Assembly: GCA_041740315.1 (NCBI GenBank) | Contig: JBGSMF010000421.1 | Coordinates: 1 to 64,000 of the forward strand | Direction: 5' to 3' | From: JBGSMF01 sp041740315 | GTDB taxonomy: Bacteria > Chloroflexota > Anaerolineae > Fen-1058 | DNA length: 64,000 nt | Part shown: one piece after another, positions 7,158 through 15,879 of the stretch | Numbering within the stretch: the stretch's first letter is position 1 | Layout of the letters: every line of letters begins with the position of its first letter | Translations under genes and position numbers: made by a program | The notes under the pieces: model-generated | Told to the model about the DNA's origin: nothing | Databases searched by the model: none | Seen by the model: only the letters and a program-made list of their open reading frames with translations

Positions 7158-9134
7158 ATGAAAACAGGCGTATACATTTGTCACTGCGGCAGCAACATTG
7201 CCGGAACGGTTAACTGTGAAGAGGTGGCGCAGTGGGCCGCAGGGTTGGAAAACGTCACCGTGTCGCGCGATTACAAATTCATGTGCTCAAGCCTTGGCCA
7301 GGAATTGATCGAGCGGGATATTCGGGAAGCGGGTGTGGACCGGGTGGTGGTGGCGTCTTGCTCGCCTCACATGCACGAGCCGACTTTTCGCAAGGCGTGC
7401 GAACGGGCCGGCGTCAATCCGTACATGTTCGAGATGGCCAACATCCGCGAGCATTGTTCCTGGGTACATGCCGATAGAACCGAAGCGACCGAAAAAGCCA
7501 AAGCCCTGGTAGCGGCAGCGGTGGGCCGGGTGGCCTGGCAGCAACCGCTCGTGGAAAAGCGCGTTCCGGTCAACTCGAACACGCTGATTGTCGGCGGCGG
7601 CGTGGGCGGCATCCAAGCCGCGCTAGAGATTGCAAACTCTGGCTATCACGTCTACCTGGTCGAGCGCGAGCCAAGCCTGGGCGGGCACATGGCCCAACTG
7701 GACAAGACCTTTCCCACTCTTGATTGCTCGGCCTGCATCCTCACGCCGCGCATGTTCGACGCAGGCAATCACCCCAACATCACGCTATTGTCTTACAGCG
7801 AGGTCGAAAGCGTCAGTGGCTATATTGGCAATTTTCGCGCCCGCATCCGCAAAAAGGCGCGCTGCGTCAAAGAAGACCTGTGCACCGGCTGCGGCGTTTG
7901 CTCGGAAAAATGCCCCAAGCAAATCGTTGACGAGGTCTTTGAAGCCGGGGTGGGCTATCGCAAGGCCATCTATCGCCCCTTTCCCCAGGCCGTGCCCAAG
8001 TATCCGGTGATTGACCAAGAGAATTGTATTTTCTTTGCCACCGGCAAATGCAAGGCATGTGAAAAATTTTGCCCCACCGGCGCAATTGATTTCGAGCAGC
8101 AAGACACCTTTCTCGATATTGACATCGGCAATATCATCATCGCCACCGGCTATGATTTGTTTGACGCCCGGCGCATTCCGCAATACGGCTACGGACGCTA
8201 TCCCAACGTGTTCACCAGCCTGGAATTTGAGCGCATGACCAACGCGGCCGGCCCGACCGGTGGCAAAATAGTTTTGCGCGATGGCGTGACTATACCCAAG
8301 ACGGTGGGCATCGTTCACTGCGTGGGCAGCCGCGACCAAAATTATCACGAGTATTGCTCCAAGGTCTGCTGCATGTACTCGCTCAAGTTCGCCCACATGG
8401 TTCACGAAAAAGCGCACGCCCAAGTGTATAATTTTTACATTGACATGCGCACGCCAGGCAAGGGTTACGAAGAGTTTTATCATCGGCTACTGGAAGAAGG
8501 TAATCATTTTATCCGGGGGAGGGTCGCTTTGATCACCGAGCCGACTCGCTATGGCGAGCCGGAGGACAAGCTGATCGTGCAGGCCGAAGACACACTTACC
8601 GGCGACCAGCGGCGCATCCCGGTTGACATGGTGATTCTCAGCGCCGGGTTAGAGCCGCGCCACGATGCGCAAGATGTAGCGCGCAAGTTCGGCATCAATT
8701 GCAACGCCGATGGCTGGTTCACCGAAAAGCATCCCAAGCTGGATCCAGTGGCGACGATGACCGACGGCGTCTTTATTGCCGGGTGCGCCCAGGGGCCGCG
8801 CGATATTCCCGAAACGGTGGCGCAGGGAGCGGCGGCCGCGGCGCGGGTGCTTTCCATCATCGGCAAGGGTGAGGTAATTGTCGAAGCCGCCACGGCCATC
8901 GTCAACGAGATGGGCTGCACCGGTTGCCAGCAGTGCATTGCCACATGCCCTTATACGGCTATCGAATACCTGGCCGACAAGAAAAAAGCGCACGTCATCG
9001 AGGCCTTGTGCAAAGGCTGCGGCACTTGCACCGCCGCCTGCCCATCCAAATCTATCACGCTGCAACATTTCACCGACGGGCAGATTTTGGCAGAAATGGC
9101 CGGTGCGATGGAAGCAATGCTAGAGTTAGCTTGA
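7158..9134 (+). CDS. hdrA: Heterodisulfide reductase subunit A (HdrA), FAD bifurcating subunit
   Basis: The 658-residue protein has the full HdrA layout: an N-terminal domain with CHCG, a Rossmann loop GGGVGG at 146-151, the family signature FPTLDCSACILTP near 190, ferredoxin motifs CTGCGVCSEKCP (about 240) and C.....GKCKACEKFCP (about 295), and a C-terminal pair CTGCQQCIATCP and CKGCGTCTAACP. In HdrA the FAD bifurcates electron pairs between ferredoxin and the disulfide. The signature position that is selenocysteine in some HdrAs is a normal cysteine here. SD GAGGGGAGC precedes ATG 7158. It links FlxABC to HdrBC through the MvhD-type protein encoded next. Confidence 0.93.
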   Translation: MKTGVYICHCGSNIAGTVNCEEVAQWAAGLENVTVSRDYKFMCSSLGQELIERDIREAGVDRVVVASCSPHMHEPTFRKACERAGVNPYMFEMANIREHCSWVHADRTEATEKAKALVAAAVGRVAWQQPLVEKRVPVNSNTLIVGGGVGGIQAALEIANSGYHVYLVEREPSLGGHMAQLDKTFPTLDCSACILTPRMFDAGNHPNITLLSYSEVESVSGYIGNFRARIRKKARCVKEDLCTGCGVCSEKCPKQIVDEVFEAGVGYRKAIYRPFPQAVPKYPVIDQENCIFFATGKCKACEKFCPTGAIDFEQQDTFLDIDIGNIIIATGYDLFDARRIPQYGYGRYPNVFTSLEFERMTNAAGPTGGKIVLRDGVTIPKTVGIVHCVGSRDQNYHEYCSKVCCMYSLKFAHMVHEKAHAQVYNFYIDMRTPGKGYEEFYHRLLEEGNHFIRGRVALITEPTRYGEPEDKLIVQAEDTLTGDQRRIPVDMVILSAGLEPRHDAQDVARKFGINCNADGWFTEKHPKLDPVATMTDGVFIAGCAQGPRDIPETVAQGAAAAARVLSIIGKGEVIVEAATAIVNEMGCTGCQQCIATCPYTAIEYLADKKKAHVIEALCKGCGTCTAACPSKSITLQHFTDGQILAEMAGAMEAMLELA

Positions 9135-9146
9135 CAAGGAAGTATT

Positions 9147-9566
9147 ATGGCCAAGAATAATCATGAACCCAAAATCATCGGCTATCTGTGCAATTGGTGC
9201 TCTTATGCTGGCGCGGATGGCGCGGGCATGGCCCGCTTGAAATATCCGCCCAACGTCAAAATCATCCGCGTGCCTTGCACGGGGCGCGTGCAGCCAGAAC
9301 TGATTCTGCGCACTTTTCAAAGAGGCGCCGACGGCGTGATGGTGCTTGGCTGACACGTGGGCGACTGCCACTATGTTAGTGGCAATCACCGCACCGCCAA
9401 ACGCCTGCCGCTCTACCGGAAACTGTTGGAATTTGCCGGCATCGAACCGGAGCGAGTGCTCGTCAAGTGGGTTTCGGCCTCCGAGGGCACCATCTTTGCC
9501 GAGGTGGTCAAAGAGTTCACCGAAACGCTGCGCGCTTTGCCACCCATGAAGGAGCGGCTCGGATAA
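9147..9566 (+). CDS. mvhD: MvhD/FlxD-type subunit, probable selenoprotein
   Basis: Read through the in-frame TGA at 9351-9353 this is a 139-residue MvhD/FlxD protein. Before the TGA it shows CNWC (15-18), VPCTGR and GADGVMVLG; after it the same frame continues HVGDCHYVSGN, GIEPERV and WVSASEG, all standard for the family. The TGA falls on the cysteine of the usual GCH.GDCHY motif, a 2Fe-2S ligand, so residue 69 is best read as selenocysteine, as known for VhuD of methanococci. A 7-bp hairpin lies 13 bases downstream. MvhD connects HdrA to its electron donor, here FlxABC. Automatic calling would give two fragments (9147-9353 and 9357-9566). A nonsense mutation is the alternative. Confidence 0.85.
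9367..9383 (+). promoter_or_regulatory. Candidate bacterial SECIS element
   Basis: GCCACTA (9367-9373) pairs perfectly with TAGTGGC (9377-9383), leaving a 3-nt loop TGT, or a 6-nt loop ATGTTA if the last pair opens. The stem starts 13 bases after the UGA at 9351-9353 and the loop contains GU, as in bacterial SECIS hairpins bound by SelB. The sequence is also coding, as expected for bacterial SECIS. Confidence 0.7.
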
Positions 9567-9614
9567 AATTCCCTGGCAGTAGGGCAACTAGATTCCCAGT
9601 CCATAATTTCAAGT

Positions 9615-9640
9615 CAGTCCCTCGCTTGGCCGAGGGACTG
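9615..9640 (+). terminator. Hairpin terminator of the flx-hdr operon
   Basis: CAGTCCCTCG (9615-9624) and CGAGGGACTG (9631-9640) form a perfect 10-bp stem with a 6-nt loop. A weak T-rich stretch (GCGTTTAAAATGTTTT) follows. It lies 48 bases after mvhD and before fdhD. Confidence 0.65.
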
Positions 9641-9673
9641 GCGTTTAAAATGTTTTCTGGCATAATATAAGCG

Positions 9674-10459
9674 ATGAACGACTCTAGCCAACCACACCAA
9701 ACCATTTCTGTCACGTATTGCCAGCCGCCCGACCCGCCAGAAACACAAGCCGCCGAAACTATCACCGAGGCTCTGGTGAGCTTGTACGTCAACGGCACAG
9801 AGATGGTGACGTTTGCCTGCACACCGGTTCAACAAAAAGAACTGGCGTTGGGCTTTATGCTCAACGAAGGCATCATTAGCGGCTTGGACGAGGTAGGCGC
9901 AGCGCATGTGTGCGCCGCCGGGTCGTGTGTGGACATTTGGCTGTATCACGCGGCGCGCGCCCCAAGCCGGCGCGTTCTCACCTCCGGCTGCGCCGGCGGG
10001 GTGACGTTCGACGACCTGGCACGCGAGCTGCCGCCGCTGGATTCCAAGCTTGTGTTGCCGGTCGAAGAGGTGTTGGATTGCATCAGAACATTGCAGGAGG
10101 CCGGAACGCTGCATCGCCTGACCGGCGGCACACATACCAGCGGATTGTTTCAAGGCGGGCAGATCGTCTCGCTGGCAGAAGACATTGGCCGCCACAACAC
10201 GCTGGACAAAATCCGCGGCGACTGCGCCCTGCGCGGCCTCGAAACGCGAGACGGCCTGCTGGCCACCACCGGGCGGGTTTCCAGCGAAATGCTCAACAAA
10301 GCGGCGCGGATGGGCTGCCCCATCGTCGTGTCGCGCACATCGCCCACTACCTTGTCGGTGCAAATGGCGCGCGCGTGGAACATCACCTTAGCGGGTTACG
10401 CGCGCGGAAACCGAATGACGATCTATAGCAGCAACGAACGCATAAAAACATCCTTATGA
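9674..10459 (+). CDS. fdhD: Formate dehydrogenase accessory sulfurtransferase FdhD
   Basis: FdhD moves sulfur from a cysteine desulfurase to the molybdenum cofactor of formate dehydrogenase. The 261-residue protein has the family's SGCAGG motif holding the reactive cysteine, TGGTHTSGLF, EDIGRHNTLDKI, TTGRVSSEM and SRTSPT. No formate dehydrogenase is in the window, but this gene shows the organism has or had one; such enzymes are often selenoproteins, which fits the neighbouring UGA-containing gene. It overlaps the next gene by four bases (ATGA). Confidence 0.93.
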   Translation: MNDSSQPHQTISVTYCQPPDPPETQAAETITEALVSLYVNGTEMVTFACTPVQQKELALGFMLNEGIISGLDEVGAAHVCAAGSCVDIWLYHAARAPSRRVLTSGCAGGVTFDDLARELPPLDSKLVLPVEEVLDCIRTLQEAGTLHRLTGGTHTSGLFQGGQIVSLAEDIGRHNTLDKIRGDCALRGLETRDGLLATTGRVSSEMLNKAARMGCPIVVSRTSPTTLSVQMARAWNITLAGYARGNRMTIYSSNERIKTSL

Positions 10460-12699
10460 ATCAAAATCCAGTTTTCAACCGCTCCCAGGCCATGCTGCTC
10501 GCGGCGCTTTTAATTATCCCCTTGGCCCTTGGCCTGATGTGGAGCATGTACCTTGACGACAGCGCCTACGTGACATTCCACTATGTCAATAGCATAACCT
10601 TTGGGCGCGGGTTGGCGGCCGCCGGGCAACCCCCGCTTGTTGCGCCGCTTTATGCGCTGGCGCTGACGCTGCCACGCCTCCTGGGAATATCTTTGCCCCC
10701 GGTCGGCCTGGTTCTCAGCACACTGGGTTGGGGGATAGCAGCTATTGCCATGTATTGCACCGCCAAGGCAATGGACCGACCCTTTGCCGCGCTCATCTCT
10801 GCGCTGCTGCTGACATTCAGCCCAATACTCATATCCACCTTGGGAAGCGATATTCCCTGGGCGGTGGCCCTGGCATGGATTGCGCTCGCGCTCTCTATAA
10901 AAAAACGCTGGGGCCTTTTTACCGGCGCGCTGGCATTGATGCTGCTGGCGCATTTTGACCTGAGCACGCTGATGCTGGCGGCGCTGCTGTGGGCCGTTCA
11001 ATGGATCGAGCGCCGACGCCTTGCGCTGCGACACGGTCTTGTGTTGGCAATTGTCGCGCTTGGATGGGGACTGATCGCCACGTGGCAATTTGGCGCTCCC
11101 TTTTCCCTGGGAATCTCTTCCTACGCCAGACATTCAATCGCCACGATGCTAAGCGAAAGCGAGTTTTATGGGCTGTTCTTGCCGTGGATAGGTCTGGGGT
11201 TATTCGATGCAGCCCGCGCGCAACGCGCGCCCCAGGCACGCAATACGCAATACGCGCTCTTGCTGTGGGCTGCGCTTGCTTTCTTGGCCGGCGGGCAGGC
11301 CGCCTGGGCAATGTTGGTCACGCTGGGGTTATGCCTCACCGGCCTTGGCATCGAATGGAGCATCGGCTGGCTCAGCACGCGCACGCCTCGCCTCAGCCAT
11401 CTCCAACTGGCTGCAAGCGTTTTTTTGATAGCCGGGCTTTTGCTGGGAATTGCGCAGGCATCTTTACTGGCGCACCGTTACTCGCTCAGGCCAATCGCTC
11501 GCCAGGCGCTCGAACGGCAAGTGGGAGCTTGGCTGCGCGCGCACAGCGAGCCGGCCGCGACTATCTTGGCAACCGAACAAGCCGGGTATTGGGCAAACCG
11601 CCCCACCCTGCCGTGGGATGGGAGCAAAAGCGACCAGGCAGAGATGGCGCGGTTGATGCAAAAGCTGAATTTGAATCCACCCAGCTATTGTGTCTCGCTC
11701 AATAGTATCGCCTGGGATCGCCTGATGCGGACGGACTGGTTCCAAGACAGCTATGTGTTTTTACAAAAATTTGAATCGCCTTATGAATCCAGCTCTCCCT
11801 ACACCATCTGGCGCTACCGGGCAAGCGAACTAGATGCTAAAGAGCGCCAGCCGATGAACGCTCACTTGCCGGCCAAGGTCAAGCTGGTAGGCTATAAATA
11901 CTGGCCAGATCGAATCCAGCCGGGAGATACCGTGTATGTGACGCTCTATTTGCAGGCCACCCAGCCGCTCACCCGCTCGCTGCGCACTGTGATGTGGATG
12001 GCCTCGCCGAGCGGCGGCGTTGGACAGGCACAACTCGATACGATTGTTCCCCGCGGCGTCCCGCTCGATTGGTGGCAGGCTGGTCAGATCATTGCAGAGC
12101 GCTTTGCGTTGACGACGACAAGCCCACTCCCTGCCGGCGCATACCAGCTCAACATGTCCGTAATCACACCCGACGCGCGAGGCACTTTGCCCTTGTACCT
12201 GGGCGATGACGACACGCCACTCGAGCGACTCTTGATAGGCTATGTGGCCGCGCCCTGGCAAGGCAAACCAGAAGCGGCCCGGCCGGTGAACGCCGACCTG
12301 GGACATCAAATCGCTCTGGCAGGATATAATGCACCAGACAGCTTGCGCGCCGGGAAAGAATTTGACGTGACGTTGTACTGGAAAGCGCAACAACCGCCGG
12401 AGGATAATTACGTGGTGTTCGTTCACGTGTTGGATGCTAACAAGCGGCTCGTAGCCGGCCACGACGGGCCGCCGATGGAAGGCCGCTATCCCACCCGCGC
12501 GTGGCTCCCCGGCAATGAGATTGTGCCCGATACGCACCACATCACACTTCCCCCCGATCTTGCGGCGGGCGTGTACCGGCTGCAAGTGGGCATGTATCGC
12601 TGGCCCAGCCTGGAACGCTTGCCGGTTTGGGACGAACAAGGCGCCGAACAGGCCGACGGCATCTTGGTTTTACACTCTATCCAGGTGCAATCTCCCTAG
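10456..12699 (+). CDS. GT-C type membrane glycosyltransferase-like protein
   Basis: The 747-residue protein begins with a membrane segment, then an LDDSAY motif in the first outer loop where GT39/ArnT-type enzymes hold catalytic acidic residues. About nine to ten further hydrophobic segments reach residue 340. The rest is soluble, with two beta-sandwich-like repeats (residues about 460-590 and 610-745: GYKYWPDRIQPGDTVYVTLY and GYNAPDSLRAGKEFDVTLYW) typical of large Chloroflexota membrane proteins. It probably transfers a lipid-linked sugar outside the membrane; the substrate is unknown. It is translationally coupled to fdhD, though the functions seem unrelated. Confidence 0.7.
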   Translation: MNQNPVFNRSQAMLLAALLIIPLALGLMWSMYLDDSAYVTFHYVNSITFGRGLAAAGQPPLVAPLYALALTLPRLLGISLPPVGLVLSTLGWGIAAIAMYCTAKAMDRPFAALISALLLTFSPILISTLGSDIPWAVALAWIALALSIKKRWGLFTGALALMLLAHFDLSTLMLAALLWAVQWIERRRLALRHGLVLAIVALGWGLIATWQFGAPFSLGISSYARHSIATMLSESEFYGLFLPWIGLGLFDAARAQRAPQARNTQYALLLWAALAFLAGGQAAWAMLVTLGLCLTGLGIEWSIGWLSTRTPRLSHLQLAASVFLIAGLLLGIAQASLLAHRYSLRPIARQALERQVGAWLRAHSEPAATILATEQAGYWANRPTLPWDGSKSDQAEMARLMQKLNLNPPSYCVSLNSIAWDRLMRTDWFQDSYVFLQKFESPYESSSPYTIWRYRASELDAKERQPMNAHLPAKVKLVGYKYWPDRIQPGDTVYVTLYLQATQPLTRSLRTVMWMASPSGGVGQAQLDTIVPRGVPLDWWQAGQIIAERFALTTTSPLPAGAYQLNMSVITPDARGTLPLYLGDDDTPLERLLIGYVAAPWQGKPEAARPVNADLGHQIALAGYNAPDSLRAGKEFDVTLYWKAQQPPEDNYVVFVHVLDANKRLVAGHDGPPMEGRYPTRAWLPGNEIVPDTHHITLPPDLAAGVYRLQVGMYRWPSLERLPVWDEQGAEQADGILVLHSIQVQSP

Positions 12700-12733
12700 C
12701 CTGGAGCTCGCAGTTCGCGCATCCCCACACCTG

Positions 12734-12803
12734 CACCCTGGACTGCCCCGTCCAGGGTGTGCGCGAACATCCCCAACCATCGGCTTGCATGGGGATGCAA
12801 GCC
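12734..12803. repeat. Two GC-rich hairpins between convergent genes
   Basis: CACCCTGGAC (12734-12743) pairs with 12750-12759 over a 6-nt loop, and GGCTTGCAT (12782-12790) pairs with 12795-12803 over the loop GGGG. The CACCCTGGAC core also occurs inside the composite repeat at 23.9 kb. The hairpins may end transcription from both sides, although no T-tract is present. Confidence 0.65.
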
Positions 12804-12823
12804 TACGGGGCGCGAAAAATAGG

Positions 12824-13513
12824 CTAGCACCCCACAGCCATCCTCAGCCCGTTGGCGTACTTGGAGCTGCGGCTGCGCGGCACAGGAAATTGAGCCACTG
12901 CTTCTTGCACTCGTTCCACCTGATCTTGCGCAGCCTTGATCTCAATCACCACCTTATCCGCAATAGGAAGCCGGATGCGCAGGTTGGGCCGAGGCGCGAG
13001 CCGCTGGTCGTAAGCGACCTGGGCATAATCAAGCGTGACCCGCACCGCGCCATCTGGGGTGGCATAATATTCGCGCTGGTAATGATTGAGCAGGGCAGGC
13101 TGGCTCATCGTCTGCAACACCATACGCCAGTCTGGCGTCACATTGGCGCGAATCGCGCCCAAAATGTCCACCCACAAACGGGTCAAGTCAAGCTTGCACG
13201 GCAACGCCATCTGTTTCTTTCTGCCCAGCATATCGCGTTTCTGCTTGAGTTCCAACAAAGGTTGAATCTCGGTCATCGCATCGCCATACCAGCGCAAGCG
13301 CAGCTTTTGGCGCGCGCAGACGCCGGCCAGGTTGTCGTCCAAGCTGCTGAGGTGCGGCGTATCCAGGTACAAACTATTCACCCGGCGCGGGGGATAGGCC
13401 ACCACAAATCCCGCCGGATGCAAGCGTATCCACGAGCGCGCCTGCGGCAGCCAACGCGCGTCACAAGCCAACTTGAGCTCGTATCTCAAATCTTTATCCA
13501 ATCTAATCTCCAA
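12824..13513 (-). CDS. VTC-domain protein (polyphosphate polymerase-like fold)
   Basis: The 229-residue protein matches the VTC domain: an initial RYELKL strand, VNSLYLDTP, Lys/Arg-rich strands (QKLRLRWYG, LLELKQKRD), LRIRLP and VVIEIKA, and the C-terminal RSSKYANG. In yeast VTC this tunnel fold polymerises phosphate from ATP; bacterial copies beside CotH genes have no proven reaction. It overlaps the upstream CotH-like gene by 11 bases and is last in a five-gene minus-strand cluster. Confidence 0.85.
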   Translation of the reverse strand: MEIRLDKDLRYELKLACDARWLPQARSWIRLHPAGFVVAYPPRRVNSLYLDTPHLSSLDDNLAGVCARQKLRLRWYGDAMTEIQPLLELKQKRDMLGRKKQMALPCKLDLTRLWVDILGAIRANVTPDWRMVLQTMSQPALLNHYQREYYATPDGAVRVTLDYAQVAYDQRLAPRPNLRIRLPIADKVVIEIKAAQDQVERVQEAVAQFPVPRSRSSKYANGLRMAVGC

Positions 13514-15194
13514 CGTGAATAACGTCTGGGTAACCCTGCCGCGCCAGGGTCAAGCGCGTTGAGGCAAGACCAGCAATGCGGGTGGCCACGCGAATATCCA
13601 ACTCGTGCATATAATCAAGCTCGTTATCCAGGCGCTGAATTTCAGCCAGGGGAATATCAAAACAGACGTAGCGAATCACCGGCGCTCGCGCCGTATCGAA
13701 TGCGCGCAAGATGACCTTGTCGGCATCGTCGGTCAAAAGCTCAGGCCCAGCCATACCCAAAGACCGGCAAGCTTCCGATTGGCTCTGTAGCCAGCGGCGG
13801 TCGGCGGGCAAAAACGTCGCCCCATCAATGTCAAAGCCCACAATCTCTACAGGCAAATTGATAATGTTGCCCACCTCAACGCGCAGCGTGCCACTCATTG
13901 CCAGCGAAGGCGACCCCAAGTAGGCAAACACTGGCTGCACCGGGTCGAGCGAGCGGCGGAGGCGTTCCTGGCGTTCACGCAGTTGATCCCAGGGCGGCAC
14001 CAGCTCACCGTACTCGGCGCTGAGGGCTTGCTGCAAACGCATAAATTCTGGCTCTAATTCGGCCTGCAGTTGTTCAAGGTATTCGGGCTGGCTGATGCGC
14101 CACGCCTCTTGGGCAAACGCTGCCTGAAGCGCCGGATCGTCATAGGTAGCCGCCAGCGAAAGGCGGGCCTCTGAGCCAAGCGCATTAGAGTTAAAGCCAA
14201 CGGGTTCCAAACGAGAGGTTGTGGGGTCATAGTAATATCGCAGGTTGACCAGCGATGTTCCCTGGGTCGCGCCCCACCAATCCGTCAGCGCCAGAAAGCG
14301 AGCGTAACGCTCCACGTCAAACACCTCGGAAGCCTTTAGCCTGCCGGCCTGCAGCGCGCGCAACAAGCCAATCGCGCGGTCTTTATGAGCCGACAAGTTC
14401 GGGTCGGCGGCAATCGCCGCATCACGGAATGTATCTACCTCAAAATATGGAAAATCAGCCGCAGACAGATTGGAAATCGGATCGGCATAAGCGGCTTGCG
14501 TATCGCCCTGGAAATGTTCGATGGAAGCCCACAACAGATCGGCGTCAAATTCGACCATGACACCTTCCGGCCGGCCTTGCGCCAGCGGCAACTCGCTGCC
14601 AAATCCCTCTTGCAGCGCATACACGCCTCGCTCTTCTCCATTAAAGATCAGGCGCACAAAGCGGTATCGAGCAGCCAGCACGCCTTCGCGCTCCAGGGCG
14701 CGCGCAAACGCCCACTGGGCAAGCCAGTTGTTAACCGCCGGGTCTAGCAGGTAAAACTGCTGCATCCCTTCAAGCTGTTGTTTTTGGCGGGTGCGGACTT
14801 GAAAACCCCATTTTTCGTCTTCACCCAGGTGATCGGCCGGGCCGGGCATCAGGCGCATCGTGACGGGGACCACCGAATCGCCCAGGCGAATAGTGGCGCT
14901 TACAAAATCCTGCGCCGAGGGGCGATACACGCCAGCCTGCAAGGCCTTTTCTCGTTGTTCCAGGATGCGATTGTAAAGCTCGAACTTGACGTCAATGACC
15001 AGCGTCGGCAAATCCTCAGGTTGAGCCGCCGATTTGACCGCCAGCGGCAAGCCCAGGCGGAGGGCGGTCTTGAACCAGCCTGGATTGCTGAGGCCCAGCA
15101 CCACAATTAAAACAAGGACGAGCGCGCCAAACCCGTATACGTCTTGCAGGCCAAAGCGCGCGCGTCGCGCGGACCGCTGCTGACCGATTTTCAT
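13503..15194 (-). CDS. Divergent CotH-like membrane-anchored protein, possible pseudokinase
   Basis: The 563-residue protein has one N-terminal membrane segment (about 20-40) and an outer region with the CotH pattern of a helical central part (LALTDWWGATQG...NLRYYYDP). Where CotH kinases carry W-D-x-D-x-G for metal binding, this protein reads EPVGFNSNALG, so the metal-binding acids appear lost. It may be a structural or regulatory partner of the two intact CotH proteins encoded upstream. Two bases separate it from the DUF4956 gene. Confidence 0.65.
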   Translation of the reverse strand: MKIGQQRSARRARFGLQDVYGFGALVLVLIVVLGLSNPGWFKTALRLGLPLAVKSAAQPEDLPTLVIDVKFELYNRILEQREKALQAGVYRPSAQDFVSATIRLGDSVVPVTMRLMPGPADHLGEDEKWGFQVRTRQKQQLEGMQQFYLLDPAVNNWLAQWAFARALEREGVLAARYRFVRLIFNGEERGVYALQEGFGSELPLAQGRPEGVMVEFDADLLWASIEHFQGDTQAAYADPISNLSAADFPYFEVDTFRDAAIAADPNLSAHKDRAIGLLRALQAGRLKASEVFDVERYARFLALTDWWGATQGTSLVNLRYYYDPTTSRLEPVGFNSNALGSEARLSLAATYDDPALQAAFAQEAWRISQPEYLEQLQAELEPEFMRLQQALSAEYGELVPPWDQLRERQERLRRSLDPVQPVFAYLGSPSLAMSGTLRVEVGNIINLPVEIVGFDIDGATFLPADRRWLQSQSEACRSLGMAGPELLTDDADKVILRAFDTARAPVIRYVCFDIPLAEIQRLDNELDYMHELDIRVATRIAGLASTRLTLARQGYPDVIHVGD

Positions 15195-15196
15195 CG

Positions 15197-15871
15197 CTAA
15201 CCGCCTAACGTGTTATCTTGCTCGACAAAGCTAAATTCACAACCCGGAAGCTGAGCAGTCAAGTCATCCATCAAAGACACCAGCGCCGCATCGGTAGGAC
15301 ACGCAATCAAATACGTCATCTGGAGATGCGGCGCGCTGCGGTCAATCCGGCGCAAGTCGGCCGCTTGAACGTGTTTGAGCAACAACTCGTTGACCTGGGC
15401 AAAAGAAGAATTATCCGTAGCGGGCGCCAGCACATTCAAGTACAGGTTATTTTTCATCGAAGCGGGCGTCACAAACGTCCGGGCAAACAAATAGCCCAAG
15501 ATCACCAGCAAAGCCAGGACAGTGGGCACGCGCTGATCGGCGCCCAGGCCCAGGCCAACTGCAAGCGCCATAAAGAGATAAAGCAGTTCTTCCGGCTCTT
15601 TGATGGCGGTGCGGAAACGCACAATCGAAAGCGCGCCGACCATGCCTAGTGACAGCGCCAACGAGGATTTGACGATCGAAATAACGAGCGTCGTCGTCAA
15701 GGCCAACACCGGCAATGTTTGCGCAAAAGCAGCGCGATTCGACAACGACTTGCCGTGGCGGGTGTAAAACCACGCTACTATGCTAGACAGCACAATGCAC
15801 AACAGCAAATTGACCACCAGTGTAGTCAATGACAGAGGCGCAGACGATATAAGATCAAATGTATTACCCAT
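15197..15871 (-). CDS. DUF4956 membrane protein
   Basis: The 224-residue protein has four membrane segments in the first half (LVVNLLLCIVLSSIVAW, VLALTTTLVISIV, LYLFMALAVGLGLGA, TVLALLVILGYLF) and the family signature GALSIVRFRTAIKEPEELLYLF between them. The C-terminal 90 residues are soluble. DUF4956 genes commonly sit with CotH and VTC genes, as here. Its biochemical role is unknown. Confidence 0.85.
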   Translation of the reverse strand: MGNTFDLISSAPLSLTTLVVNLLLCIVLSSIVAWFYTRHGKSLSNRAAFAQTLPVLALTTTLVISIVKSSLALSLGMVGALSIVRFRTAIKEPEELLYLFMALAVGLGLGADQRVPTVLALLVILGYLFARTFVTPASMKNNLYLNVLAPATDNSSFAQVNELLLKHVQAADLRRIDRSAPHLQMTYLIACPTDAALVSLMDDLTAQLPGCEFSFVEQDNTLGG

Positions 15872-15879
15872 AAAACCTC

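Noticed and set aside
9357..9566. Independent small gene starting at GTG 9357
   Set aside because: It is in frame with mvhD and carries the second half of that family; no ribosome site precedes the GTG.
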